From: Aralia elata
Taxonomy: Eukaryota > Streptophyta > Magnoliopsida > Apiales > Araliaceae
Length of the DNA stretch: 64,000 bases
Assembly: GCA_034770075.1 (NCBI GenBank)
Contig: CM068379.1
Location: 13,704,922 to 13,768,921 of the forward strand
Direction of reading: 5' to 3'
A program made the position numbers and the translations under genes. Positions 33,317 through 42,884 of this stretch are shown here, one piece after another (position 1 is the first letter of the stretch; every line of letters begins with the position of its first letter). Under the pieces are notes generated by a model. It ran no database searches. It worked only from the letters and a program-made list of their open reading frames with translations, and had not been told where the DNA came from.

Positions 33317-33660
33317 TAATCATGTTATTCTATTAGAGCAATTTTTATTACATGATTTGCTATCATTTGACATTGAGTTGAAAAGTGTTTATCATCAGAT
33401 TGGAGTGAGATATGATTTACATATTTGTTTAGTTAGATCAATTGGATTAATTAATGCATTAAATGTTTTCGTATAAAATTATATTTTGCATTCATTCGTG
33501 AGAAAATTTGTTATTATTTGTTTTGATGATATTCCTATTTTTGTTAACGCTTGAAAAAATTCTTTAGCATGTGTTGAGTTTGATTGTGATCGGCGTAGTG
33601 TTAATTATGCTATTGAGTTTTCATCTTATGAGGGCAGATGTGACCTTTTTATTCCATTAA
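33317..33660 (+). pseudogene. Element E degenerate reverse transcriptase, copy 2
   Basis: Past the solo LTR a second palm-like text appears: LLSFDIELKSVYHQIGVRYD, LVRSIGLINALNVFV and HSFVRKFVIICFDDIPIFVN. This repeats motifs already passed in copy 1 (LTNASNVFINLLKHVLHAS..FDG), so E carries two RT palm segments in series. Here the FDD box is kept but a TAA interrupts the frame. Most of the surrounding pol is missing. Confidence 0.55.
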
Positions 33661-33669
33661 TGCAATTAG

Positions 33670-34266
33670 TTGATTTTGGATTTGCTATTTGCTATTTTCG
33701 GGGAGACGCACATGATTCATTGTGTGAATCATTTCGGACATGGCATTGAGAGTCTACAGGGAAGTATTTTGAATATTGTTCTAGTAGACTATGCGTGTGA
33801 ATTTGAGTTATTTGATTTCTTTGTGTTTAAACAAAAGATACTTGTTGATTGCGTTTGTTTTGTGTTTAATCCAGGAATTCAAAAGTGTTTGCATCTGCGA
33901 TGTGAAAAGTTTCAAAGATTATTATTTGATCCGGGTGCAATGGAATAGATGTTGGTACGAATGATCGAGATCATAAGATTCACTTTTGATCCGAGAATTC
34001 GTCATTGGGTATATTTACGAATGGACGAGATCGTCACGTTGGTTTTTGATCCGGGGATTCGTGAATGGAAGTTGATGAAGTGTGAAGGGTTCTACATACT
34101 GACGTTTGATCTAGGAGGAGATAGAGCTTTTCATAGTTTTGTTTGTATTTATTTTATTACTTATAGGTTTATTTTACTAGGTAGGAATTTCGTTTGCATA
34201 TTTGCTTTGGTTTCTAACTTAGTTTGTTTTGCTGTAGGGATAGATTTGTGGACGAATCCTTTTTGA
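33670..34266 (+). pseudogene. Element E ORF with 20-residue FDPGIR-W repeats
   Basis: One frame of about 198 codons with a single TAG (33946-33948). It contains four tandem 60-base units (33865-34104) that each begin with FNPGI, FDPGA, FDPRI or FDPGI, plus a partial fifth. The stop lies where units 3 and 4 have Trp (RHW, REW), so it fits TGG to TAG. I recognise no family for it. It lies between the RT remnant and the PPT, where integrase would be. Confidence 0.5.
33865..34120 (+). repeat. 60-bp tandem repeat (four full units plus part)
   Basis: Units start at 33865, 33925, 33985, 34045 and 34105 with tttgatccgggaattcg-like text. The period is exactly 60, so the reading frame is kept. Confidence 0.85.
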
Positions 34267-34316
34267 GAGGAATAGATGTTAGATTTGAGGACAAATCTTT
34301 TTGAAGAGGAGGGGAA
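34243..34316 (+). promoter_or_regulatory. Element E polypurine tract in a 39-bp duplication
   Basis: gatttgtggacgaatc (34243) and gatttgaggacaaatc (34282) start two adjacent copies, 39 bases apart. The second ends in the purine run gaagaggaggggaa right before the LTR start TGACAC at 34317. The matching region of G reads gatttgaggataaatc...aagaggagaggaa. Confidence 0.7.
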
Positions 34317-35386
34317 TGACACAAACATGAGGGGGTCAGAATTTTTCGTCAATCTATTGACTCGAGCGTCAAGGGTTCAACAAATGATCTTAATTAATTG
34401 GGCTAAAAATTATTCAAGAATGCTCGAAATGGAGCTTAATTCGAGTGGACCACGAGGAAAGGATCATTCATTGCAAGCCAAGTCATCAAACCAAGTCAAT
34501 CCGTCAAATCCGTGTTTATTTGTGTCATCTAGTCCACAACGAAGCCGTAATTCATTTTATGAAGGGAATGGATTCAAGGAACACATCAACACGTTCATTT
34601 GGGGATTTGAATCTAAGCTTAACGGTTTGGTCCATACAAAGGTTCATGTTTGCTGGCAGAAGCAACGAAGGAGTAAAGGTTCAAATTTGGGTTCATTGGA
34701 GAAAACAACAAAAGTCAGCGAAACAGTGGACAGAACAATCCGGGCGGCGACACTCCCTTCTTTGGGCCGCGGCATTCCAGTCCAGGTCGCGGCGCTCCAT
34801 TACTGAGCGCGATGCACTAGCGTGTTTTTGGCAGATTTTTGTACACGGAAAATGCACGAAATTTTAGGGATTTTACTAGTTTTTCCAATTCTAATGTATT
34901 TAGGATACTTATTAGTTAGAGATTTGATTCCATATTGATTTCTTATTTCCTTATGAGTTTAGGGTTTCTCTTGTTTAGTTTAAATAAGAGATTAGCTGAT
35001 GTAAACATTAATTAAGACATCAGATTTATTCAATACAATTTTTTTGTGAAATTATTCTCTTTTTTGTTCTTTGATGAATTCCTAAGTTTTTTCTTAGTTT
35101 TTCTTTGAGATTCAATTTGACTTATCATACAACAATTCATAGTTATGTGTGGCGTCTTCTACCACATCAATAGTCGATTGTACTAAGATTACCGCTTACA
35201 TATAAGCGAGGGGTCAAGGTGTCGTTGGTGTCCATTCAATGCAGATTTCTGAATGCGAGCAATTGTACCAGATTAACGTTTACATATAAGCGAGGGGTTA
35301 AGGTGTTGCGAGCAATTCACTATATAATTTGGTAGAAACGATTCGGGTGACGACCACCTCACACAAGCGTGTCGTGGAGTCTATTA
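34317..35386 (+). repeat. Element E 3' LTR
   Basis: A 1070-base LTR starting TGACACAAACATGAGGGGG and ending gtggagtctatta. It matches the 5' LTR throughout but has no MITE. The open frame 34276-34806 enters the LTR from upstream (DLRTNLFEEEGNDTNMRGSE), parallel to G, where pol runs into the LTR. GC-rich words lie at 34735-34825. The 5' LTR has a short deletion near its end relative to this copy. Confidence 0.85.
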
Positions 35387-35391
35387 GCTAT

Positions 35392-35638
35392 TTTGGTAAA
35401 TGAGTCGGGTGAAAAACAGTTTCTAGTTTATTATGTCATCCATGCTCTTCGAGATACTGAGACTCAGTATCCGAACTTAGAGAAGTTTGCTTATGCGTTG
35501 ATAATAGCTAATCGGAAGCATCGACACTATTTCCAAGGGCAGGTGGTGGGGGTGTATACTAATCACCCCCTCAAGAGAGTACTACACAAGTAGAATGCCT
35601 CGGGTTGGCTCGTTATGTGGATAATGGAGTTGAGTCAA
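35392..35638 (+). pseudogene. Tat F RNase H, middle block
   Basis: LVNESGEKQFLVYYVIHALR, DTETQYPNLEKFAYALIIAN and RKHRHYFQGQVVGVYTNHPL then KRVLHK continue the RNase H of Tat F that stopped at 26591. After a TAG comes NASGWLVMWIMELSQ, where Athila B is inserted. The text is standard gypsy RNase H connection and fold. Confidence 0.85.
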
Positions 35639-37031
35639 TGATTAGTAGGTTTAATACTTACAAATTGGGTATCAAATGACTTGGATTATTGATTATTTCT
35701 ATTCTTTTATGTTGTTTTTATGCGTTTTATGTTTTGGTGTAGGTTCTATGCCTGGGAACTGGTTTGGTAGCTTTTGGATGGAAGCAGTAGTGAAAAGATC
35801 AAGGATTGCAGGATCACAGAGCAGCGCGGTCGTGCCCAAATTGAACTAGGGAGCAGCGCGACCGCGCCACACTTCAGACTCAATTTTATTCCATCTGCCA
35901 TAGCAGCGCGCCCGCGCCCAATTTCAGCTTATTTCAAATGCGGTCGTGTCGGTTTGATTGTTGACAAGAGTTGACTTTTCACTTATTTGAAGCATTTGAC
36001 GTGTAATTTAATTCTTAAAAATTCTAATTAATAGGATTCATATCAAAAGACTATATATTGTCTTTTATGTTCAATACTTTAGGATTCATTCAACTTAGTA
36101 AAAAACCCTAGATTCAGATATTTTTGAGGATCGAAGCAATTGAGCAAGCAAGAAGGATTCATCGCAGGAACTGAATGAGGGATTCAAGGATTGCAATTAC
36201 AGATTCTATTCTCTTCCATAATTTTCTAGTTGTATTTTGAATGCCTTATCAATTGTGGATGATGAATTTTGATTCAATTATGAACTAAATTCTCTTTTAA
36301 GATTACAATGGATCTTATTGCGTAACTTTTATTGATATGCTTCCTTGTTAATTTTTGTTAATTATTATTGGGTTGTCTATCATAGTTTGTGATTAATTGA
36401 TTAATTGTCTGGCCAATAATTACCGTGATATTTTATATGAACTCGAGAGATGGATTATAGATTTAGATCTGATCATAATAGCATGTGATTGTGTTTTCTA
36501 CATGGTGATGGAACTCATAATTTGTGTCTAGGATAAAATATACCTATACGCCGCATATAATCTGATAAGGAATCTGTGCTTTAAATCCTCTTTAATTGTA
36601 ATTCATATAGAGATATAGTGAATTAGTTAACTAGGGTGTTTACATTAATTCTATCATCTATGGATTTAAGTTGATTCGTTTATGATACATCGAGAGATGG
36701 TTATAGATGTGTTCTTCATTAACCATCCGAAATAGTTAGCATAATTTAACAGAAAGTGTATTGATCTAAGTGAAACAATAAGTGAAATTGTAATCTTAAG
36801 TCCCCAACATCTAATTTCAATCTTGTGGTTGTTAGCATTAGTTTATTTAATTTCTTAGTTTATAAAATTCACAATTTTAATCAATTCTTTAATAAAATCG
36901 AGTTAATACAAAATTGGTAGTTGTTAGTATAAATTACAAATTTTCTCTGTGGAAATGATACCCTCTTATCATTATATTACTTATGGACTGCGTATACTTG
37001 CATATTTTGCTAGTATAGATTTAGGCAAACA
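35639..37031 (+). repeat. Athila B 5' LTR
   Basis: It starts TGATTAGTAGGTTTAATAC and ends ttaggcaaaca. It is 1393 bases and roughly 90% alike the 3' LTR by eye. GC-rich words (agcagcgcggtcgtgccc, gcagcgcgaccgcgcc) lie at 35815-35945, upstream of a TATATATT at about 36052. No gene. Confidence 0.88.
35815..35945 (+). repeat. GC-rich word block in Athila B LTR
   Basis: agcagcgcg-gtcgtgcccaaatt, gcagcgcgaccgcgcc and gcagcgcgcccgcgccc are separated by ordinary AT-rich text. The same vocabulary is in the 3' LTR (43065-43145) and in the interior before ORF2 (39765-39875). Confidence 0.65.
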
Positions 37032-37037
37032 AGTTTT

Positions 37038-37056
37038 TGGCGCCGTTGTCGGGGAG
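37038..37056 (+). promoter_or_regulatory. Athila B primer binding site (tRNA-Asp type)
   Basis: tggcgccgttgtcggggag, six bases past the LTR end, differs from the tRNA-Asp complement at one position. Confidence 0.88.
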
Positions 37057-37160
37057 TAATTTGTGTTTATAATTTTCAATATCAGTTTAATTAATTCGGT
37101 TTTAGTTAAATATTTTTGTTTTTCTTTTTATTCCCTGTTTCAGGTGATTTTGACTCGTTT

Positions 37161-38900
37161 ATGCGAACGCGATCAAAACAACCGGAACTTGTGCAGTGCG
37201 AGGACGATATTGAGAAAAAGTTACGACAATTGAGAAAGTTCTGCCAAGAGACACTAGAAAAAGAGAAAATGGCAAACGAAGAGCAGAAATCATTAAGGGA
37301 TTATGTCATGCCTAAGATTGATGAAATCAAGTCAAGCATCACAAGACCAACCATCACTGCTAACTCCTTTGAGATTAAGTCGGGTACAATTCAGATGATT
37401 CAAAACTCGATACAGTTTGGGGGATTAGCTAATGATGATCCGAATGAACACTTGGTGAGTTTCTTTGAGATATGTGGCACATTCAAGTACCATGGGGTTA
37501 CGGATGATGTTGTTAGACTGCGGTTGTTTCCATTCACATTAAGGGACAAAGCAAAAAATTGGTTGCATCCGTTGCCCCCGGGATCCATCACTACGTGGGA
37601 TGGCTTGGCCCATAAATTTCTAGCAAAGTTCTTTTCGCCAGCGAAGATTGCAAAAATGAGAAACGACATTACTACTTTTGAGCAATAACATGGAGAATCT
37701 ATGTATGAAGCTTAGAAGAGGTTTAAGGAATTATTGAGAAGATGTTCACATCATGGACTACCCAAGTGGCTACAGGTTCAGATGTTTTACAACGGGTTAA
37801 GTAGTAATACTTGGACGAGCATAAACGCAGCTGCGGGAGGTGCACTTATGGCCAAGAATTTTGATGAGGCATTTAATTTGTTAGAAACTATGGTCGCCAA
37901 CAATTACCAGTGGCCTACTGCAAGGACGACATAGCCTAAGGTAGTCAGAGTGTTGGGAGTTGATGTAGTTCCATTCCTCTTACCTCAAATTGCAGCGCTT
38001 GTAAAGAAAACAGATGCAGTTGGTGGAATAAACATGCAACAAGTGGTTGTAATGTGTGAGTTGTGTGTAGGATCACACTCGACGGAGCAATGTGCAATAA
38101 ATCCTGAGGCAGTCCGATTTATAGGGAGTTATAATTGACAACAGAACCAAAACAGTTATAACCAGGGATGGAGGAATCATCCTAACTTCTCGTGGAGCAA
38201 TAATCAAGCTCAGAATCCATCTCCAAGACAAACTTATCCACCGAGTTTTCAAAATCAAGTCGCTCCCCAAGCGGAAAAGCAGCCGTGCTTAGAGGAAACA
38301 TTAGTAAAATTCATTACATCTAGTGATAAGAGAATGAGTGATCAAGAACGGCTACTAAATCAAATGGATTTGAATGCAAAGAGTTAAGCAGCAGTAATTC
38401 GGAATCTTGAAAACCAAATGAGACAAATAGCCAATATGTTGAATAGTAGACCATGTGGAGCTTTGCCGAGTAACACAAAAGTCAACCCAAAAAATGATGG
38501 GAAAGAGCAGTGTCATGCTATCACACTTCGGAGTGAAAATGAACTAGATGAGCCGAATGCCGAAAATCAAGAAGAGGTGCCAAGTGAATCGGGTAAGGAG
38601 GACGAAAGTAGGAGTAAGAAAACAGATGAAAATCAAAAGGTGAGCCCGAAAGAGGAAATACAAATTTTAGTTGTGCCTTATGTGCCTTTCCCTTAATGAT
38701 TATAAAGTCAAAAGCTCAAGAATCAATTCGCTAAATTCATTTAAGTTTTCAAAAAGTTGCACATCAATATTCCGTTTGTCAAAACGTTAGAGCAGATGCC
38801 TAGCTATGCGAAATTTTTGAAAGATATATTATCCAGGAATCGAAGGTTTGAGGATTTTGAAATTGTGGCATTAACGAAAAAGTGTAGTGCAATCCTCTAG
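37161..38900 (+). pseudogene. Athila B gag (broken by stops)
   Basis: It starts at the ATG at 37161 (MRTRSKQPELVQCEDDIEKK). The capsid core runs to 37688: ANDDPNEHLVSFFEICGTFK, RLRLFPFTLRDKAKNWLHPL and GLAHKFLAKFFSPAKIAKMR. Stops then fall at EQ-stop-HGESMYEA-stop-KRF, where Gln and Trp are expected from A. Later pieces are 37734-37934 (RRCSHHGLPKWLQVQMFYNG), 37950-38138 (CELCVGSHSTEQCAINPEAV, a zinc-knuckle-like Cys cluster) and 38418-38696 (AITLRSENELDEPNAENQEE, an acidic spacer). It is the best-preserved Athila gag in the window, but still not translatable. Confidence 0.88.
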
Positions 38901-38918
38901 AAAAAGCTTCCACCAAAA

Positions 38919-39485
38919 TTGAAAGATCCGGGGAGGTTTATAATTCCTTGTTCAATCGGAGATCAATGTGTTGGGAGAGCTTTGTGCGATTTGGGAGTAA
39001 ACATAAACCTCATGCCATTATCTATATTCAAGAAGCTAGGTTTAAATAATGTAAAGCTGACAAATGTTATCTTACAGCTTACAGATAGATCGAACACGTA
39101 TCTGATGGGTATTGTGGAGGATGTACTGGTGAAGGTAGACAAACTAATTTTTTCGGTAGACTTTTTGGTATTGGATTTTGAAGAGGACAAGGATATTCCA
39201 ATTATCTTGGGAAGACTATTCTTGGCGACCGGACGAACACTGATTGATGTGCAGAAAGGGGAGTTAATAATGAGAGTAAACGACCAAGTAGTTACAATTA
39301 ATGTATTCAAAGCAATGAAATTCCCAAACGGCGTTGAGGATTATTCTCTAGTCAACGAAAGCTATGACATGATTTGTAAAGATTTTCAGGGGAGTATTGG
39401 TCTAAAAACACTGGTTGGAGAAGAAGTTCAAAGTAAGAATCATCAAACAGTTCTTAAAAAAGGGCAGTTAGTGAAACACTATTAG
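38919..39485 (+). CDS. Athila B aspartic protease domain (open frame)
   Basis: A 188-codon open frame, KDPGRFIIPCSIGDQCVGRA at its start. The active-site segment is LCDLGVNINLMPLSIFKKLG, with D-L-G in place of D-S/T-G. Then LTDRSNTYLMGIVEDVLVKV, VDFLVLDFEEDKDIPIILGR and LFLATGRTLIDVQKGELIMR. It would cleave the Gag precursor. The frame ends at 39485 without any RT; in full-length gypsy-type elements RT would follow. The ATG is probably internal to gag-pro. Confidence 0.85.
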   Translation: MKDPGRFIIPCSIGDQCVGRALCDLGVNINLMPLSIFKKLGLNNVKLTNVILQLTDRSNTYLMGIVEDVLVKVDKLIFSVDFLVLDFEEDKDIPIILGRLFLATGRTLIDVQKGELIMRVNDQVVTINVFKAMKFPNGVEDYSLVNESYDMICKDFQGSIGLKTLVGEEVQSKNHQTVLKKGQLVKHY

Positions 39486-40523
39486 GGTTGCATAGTTAAT
39501 GGCAAGAATATCCAATATACTGTAGCTGCACCCGACTGAAACAGGGAGTAGTCAGGCTGAAAGACTTTAATTCAAGCGCTTGATGGGAGGCAACCCATAC
39601 GTTTATTTCTGTTTATTTCAATTTTTAGTAATTTTTAGAAGTAAGTAGTTATTTAAGTTATTTTTAGTCATATTAATATGCTATTTTATGTTTCTATAGG
39701 TTACACGTTGACGTTGCTGTCATAAAGGTCAAACAAGAGAAAATAAATTTTTTTGCCAGAAAGCAGCACAGCGCAGCTGCGCCCAAATTGTATGAGAGAG
39801 TAGGCCACGCTTGGTGTCAGAATATGAAATAGCTGCGCTGCCAGGGTAGTGCGGCCGCGCCGCGATTAAAACTCAGTTGTTAAAATCCGGAAGTAAGTTG
39901 ACCCGGCCTTATTTCTTATTCCAAACTTTCCTATTCCAAACTAACACCCTAACCCCCTCACTTTCCTATTCTAAACTTCCCACTCCCTCCCACTACCAAA
40001 ACCCACGAATCACACTCTAAACCCTATTCCCCTTATTTCCCCCTACGACCCTCATTCCTGAACTTACCATTGCCTTCTCCAAAGCCACGACTCAACACCC
40101 ACTTCTCCACACTGCAAGTTCTAACCTATTAAACCATCAAGTGCCAACTAATAACTGGGTTACTCTGTTGAAGAGCAGTGTAACAAGGATTGAAGATAGC
40201 ATAGCAGGCATATACAGACATGTAAAATGGATTTCTTCTTCATTAAAGGTAACTTGTCATCTTTGAGGAATTGGGTGTTTACTGAATTGCAATTGGGAGT
40301 TACTAGGGTTGTTAAATTTGTCTGTGGTTGGCTTTAATTGGGCTGAGTGCATTGCACTAGAAAGCATACATACAAACGGGGATTATTGTTAGGTAAAGAC
40401 AAAGTGCACCTCAAGTGTTTGAGAAAAGTATTGACATAGTACATTGGTGGACTTTGCATAAGTTTGGGGGAAGTCTAAGGGCTACAACTTGTGATACTAT
40501 TAAGGTCTGATAGTAAAGTTATA
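39486..40523 (+). other. Athila B spacer and ORF2 leader
   Basis: Noncoding. GGGAGGCAACCC lies at 39585-39596; GC-rich words (cagcgcagctgcgccc, agctgcgctgcc, gtgcggccgcgccgcg) at 39765-39875; a C/T-rich stretch at 39905-40120; and a possible 5' splice site AAG|GTAACT at 40248/40249. A PPT-like aagtttggggg is at 40460-40470. The order matches A and D. Confidence 0.6.
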
Positions 40524-41694
40524 ATGGTATCAAAAAGGTAACGAGGTGAGTCATCTAGTTCCCATGAGCACAACGTACCAAAAATATTTGAAAATACCAG
40601 ATTCGTTACTGCTGAGGCTAAGAGATACTTTCACCGTGTCTTGTTGGGTAAAACATTTGTGCTGGAAAGAGGACTCAAACATGATGCTATGTTGGACGGG
40701 CAAATGATAACTATGATCAGGGAGGATGGGATGGTTGATATTCACATAAACTCTTATAGCAGCCCCAATATCGATTGTTCAAGAGCTTTATGTGAATGCA
40801 AAGATAACAAAGGATGGGACCGCATTCGTGAGGGGTTGTCAGGTGTCCTATTCCAAACAAAGTATTAATGTTTTGTTTCACCTGCCAAACGTCCAACCTA
40901 ATGATTATGACTGGCTATATTCTCAGAGATGGGAGACAAAGTTAGATGACATCATGCGGATCCTGTGCAAGCTGGGCACCGTGTGGAAAACCAAACAAGG
41001 CACTTATCAAAAACTCCATTTTTCACACACGACCCTGTGCAGATATGGAAAGGCGTGGTATAGCTTCATCTATGCCAATCGGATGCCAACACGACATCAA
41101 AATAATGTAACTAAGGACAGGGACATTTTTTTATATCGCATTCTACGGGGTAAAAAAGTGGATGTGGACTATGTCATCAACTAGTCAATTTGACGATATC
41201 TGCAAGGAGGTACATCGGGTGGAATCCCGCACACCTCAGTAATTAATCGCTTATGTGTCGTGGCTGGAGTGCAGTGAGATGAGGGTGAGCCATTACAGCT
41301 ACCGATGCACACTATTGATCATGCAACAATTCAAAAGTTCAAGGTGTGGGAGGTGGTCAGTCTCATTCTAGAGGGGCAGGATTCGTCCTTTCTGGCCAAT
41401 GCGAGAAGGTTTTTGAGCAGCCTGTTGAGCCTCCGGAGATGCCAATACGTGGTTCCCAAGACATACTGGATAGGATGGAAAGGCGTATGCGGCAGAGGAT
41501 GGATGCTATTTATACCAGTGTGGATGAGATCCGGACCTTCACTTTGCAGTTTTCAGAGACCCACTCTCAAGCATTCACTCAGCTAGGTGTCCAAGTACAG
41601 TTCCTAACATATGGTGCCACCCCAGCTTATCCTCCCCAGACACACCTTCTGATGATGATGATGATGGGGAGGACGAGGACGATGCTTCGGATTA
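40524..41694 (+). pseudogene. Athila B ORF2 (plant-transposon-type protein, broken)
   Basis: The ATG at 40524 gives MVSKR, a stop, then RGESSSSHEHNVPKIF; A and D have Gln at the stop, so CAA to TAA fits. The core reads FVTAEAKRYFHRVLLGKTFV, LERGLKHDAML, LYVNAKITKDG, FVRGCQVSYSKQSINVLFHL, YDWLYSQRWETKLDDIMRIL and YGKAWYSFIYANRMPTRHQN. The next part (41346-41640, FEQPVEPPEMPIRGSQDILD and RMERRMRQRMDAIYTSVDEI) is likely helical. The last stretch in another frame is acidic, SDDDDDGEDEDDASD. Frameshifts lie near 40860 and 41640. No membrane segment or nuclease motif is evident, and its role is unknown. Confidence 0.72.
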
Positions 41695-42869
41695 GGGGAG
41701 TTTTTTCTAATTTTTACTTTTTGTTTATCCAATGTGGGCATTATCTGTGATTAAGTTTGGGGGGATTACATTTAGTTTATATTCTTATGTGTTTGCATTT
41801 TGTTATATATGGTTGCATTTAGTAGTTTTGCATATTGCGTCTAGTAGTTAGTAGTTAGCTGCATTATTTTATTTATCTTGTTATATTTGAATGTTTGCAT
41901 TGAGTTTGTTGCATGAATCTGAGCCATAAATTGGTATGAATCTACTGTGGCCAATGATAAGATTGGTATTGCATGATTAACTTGAATCGTATTGATAGTT
42001 GATGCTTAGTTGTAATTTGAATCATGATGCTAATCTAAGCCTGTCTGAAGCTTATGTAACCGGATAACACTTAAGATTTGACTGTTTTGATCAACTTGGT
42101 TCAAGGGTTTCATAGTTTATTTCTGGAGGGAAAATTTTGGTTAAAATTTAAGGAAATTTGTGATCTGGTAGTAAAAGCTAAAATGAGGTAAAAACTTAAG
42201 TTTGGGGGAATTTACAAAAAAAGAAAAGAAAACAAAAAGAAAAGGAAATCCAAAAAAAGAAGGAAAAATAAGTAATAAAATATATTGGCTAGTTTGGTTT
42301 TGTGGCCTCTGTTACTCAGGTAACTAGATCCGTAGGGATGTCTCAAAGCCTAGTGCCCTAAAGCCAACTGGTTTAGGAGTCACTGATCGAAAGCTCAGTA
42401 TATGAGTGACTTTAAAGAGCCTAAGAGAATCAGACATTGCACAGTCGAGTGTAAATGTGAGATGGAGCGTAAAACGCACTCGTAGAAGGTTAAAGGTAGA
42501 AATAAACCCCGTAGACTTGGTGATTACTTGGTTTTAGTCGGAACTGTCGTGTTTATAGGAATATTTAAGTTGAAACTATAATTTTTCTTCTAAGAAGTAT
42601 GTAATGTGACAGTTTTGAACTTTATTGATTCGAATGGTTAATAAGCACACACACACACACAACATAGGCGATGACAGGTTTTGATTGATTGATTAGTTTG
42701 AGTTATTGACTTGCATTTGATTGGATATACTGTTTGAGATTGATGGTGATATCTTTGAGGCCTGTTGTTGGATTTCATATTGATTTATTGTAGGATTCGT
42801 AGGATTATTGGTTATTAGATGGCATTTGCATTGCATTATGTTGTATTGCTTAGGGACAAGCAATAGTTC
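41695..42869 (+). other. Athila B 3' untranslated region
   Basis: Noncoding. PPT-like aagtttggggg motifs lie at 41753-41764 and 42198-42208; an A/G-rich tract at 42213-42290; the hairpin-forming GAGCGTAAAACGCACTC at 42465-42481, identical to the Athila A copy; and a CA repeat at 42645-42660. Confidence 0.6.
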
Positions 42870-42884
42870 AAGTTTGGAGGTATT
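42870..42884 (+). promoter_or_regulatory. Athila B polypurine tract
   Basis: aagtttggaggtatt directly before the 3' LTR start TGATTAG at 42885. Confidence 0.72.

Larger units (their letters stand above)
26592..35386 (+). mobile_element. Chromovirus E (CRM-like, degenerate pol)
   Basis: 5' LTR 26592-27903, PBS 27906-27917, gag near 28310-29050, degenerate RT pieces, a 60-bp tandem repeat, PPT 34304-34316 and 3' LTR 34317-35386. The flanks gctgt (26587-26591) and gctat (35387-35391) are a target duplication with one change. Protease, RNase H and the integrase core are not recognisable, so it is non-autonomous. Its R-U5 region is clearly homologous to that of G, which has full pol. Inserted in the RNase H of Tat F. 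Confidence 0.8.

Noticed and set aside
37950..38138. Separate small Cys-rich gene
   Set aside because: It continues Athila B gag; the same CELC..H..QC text is in A at 8880-8920.
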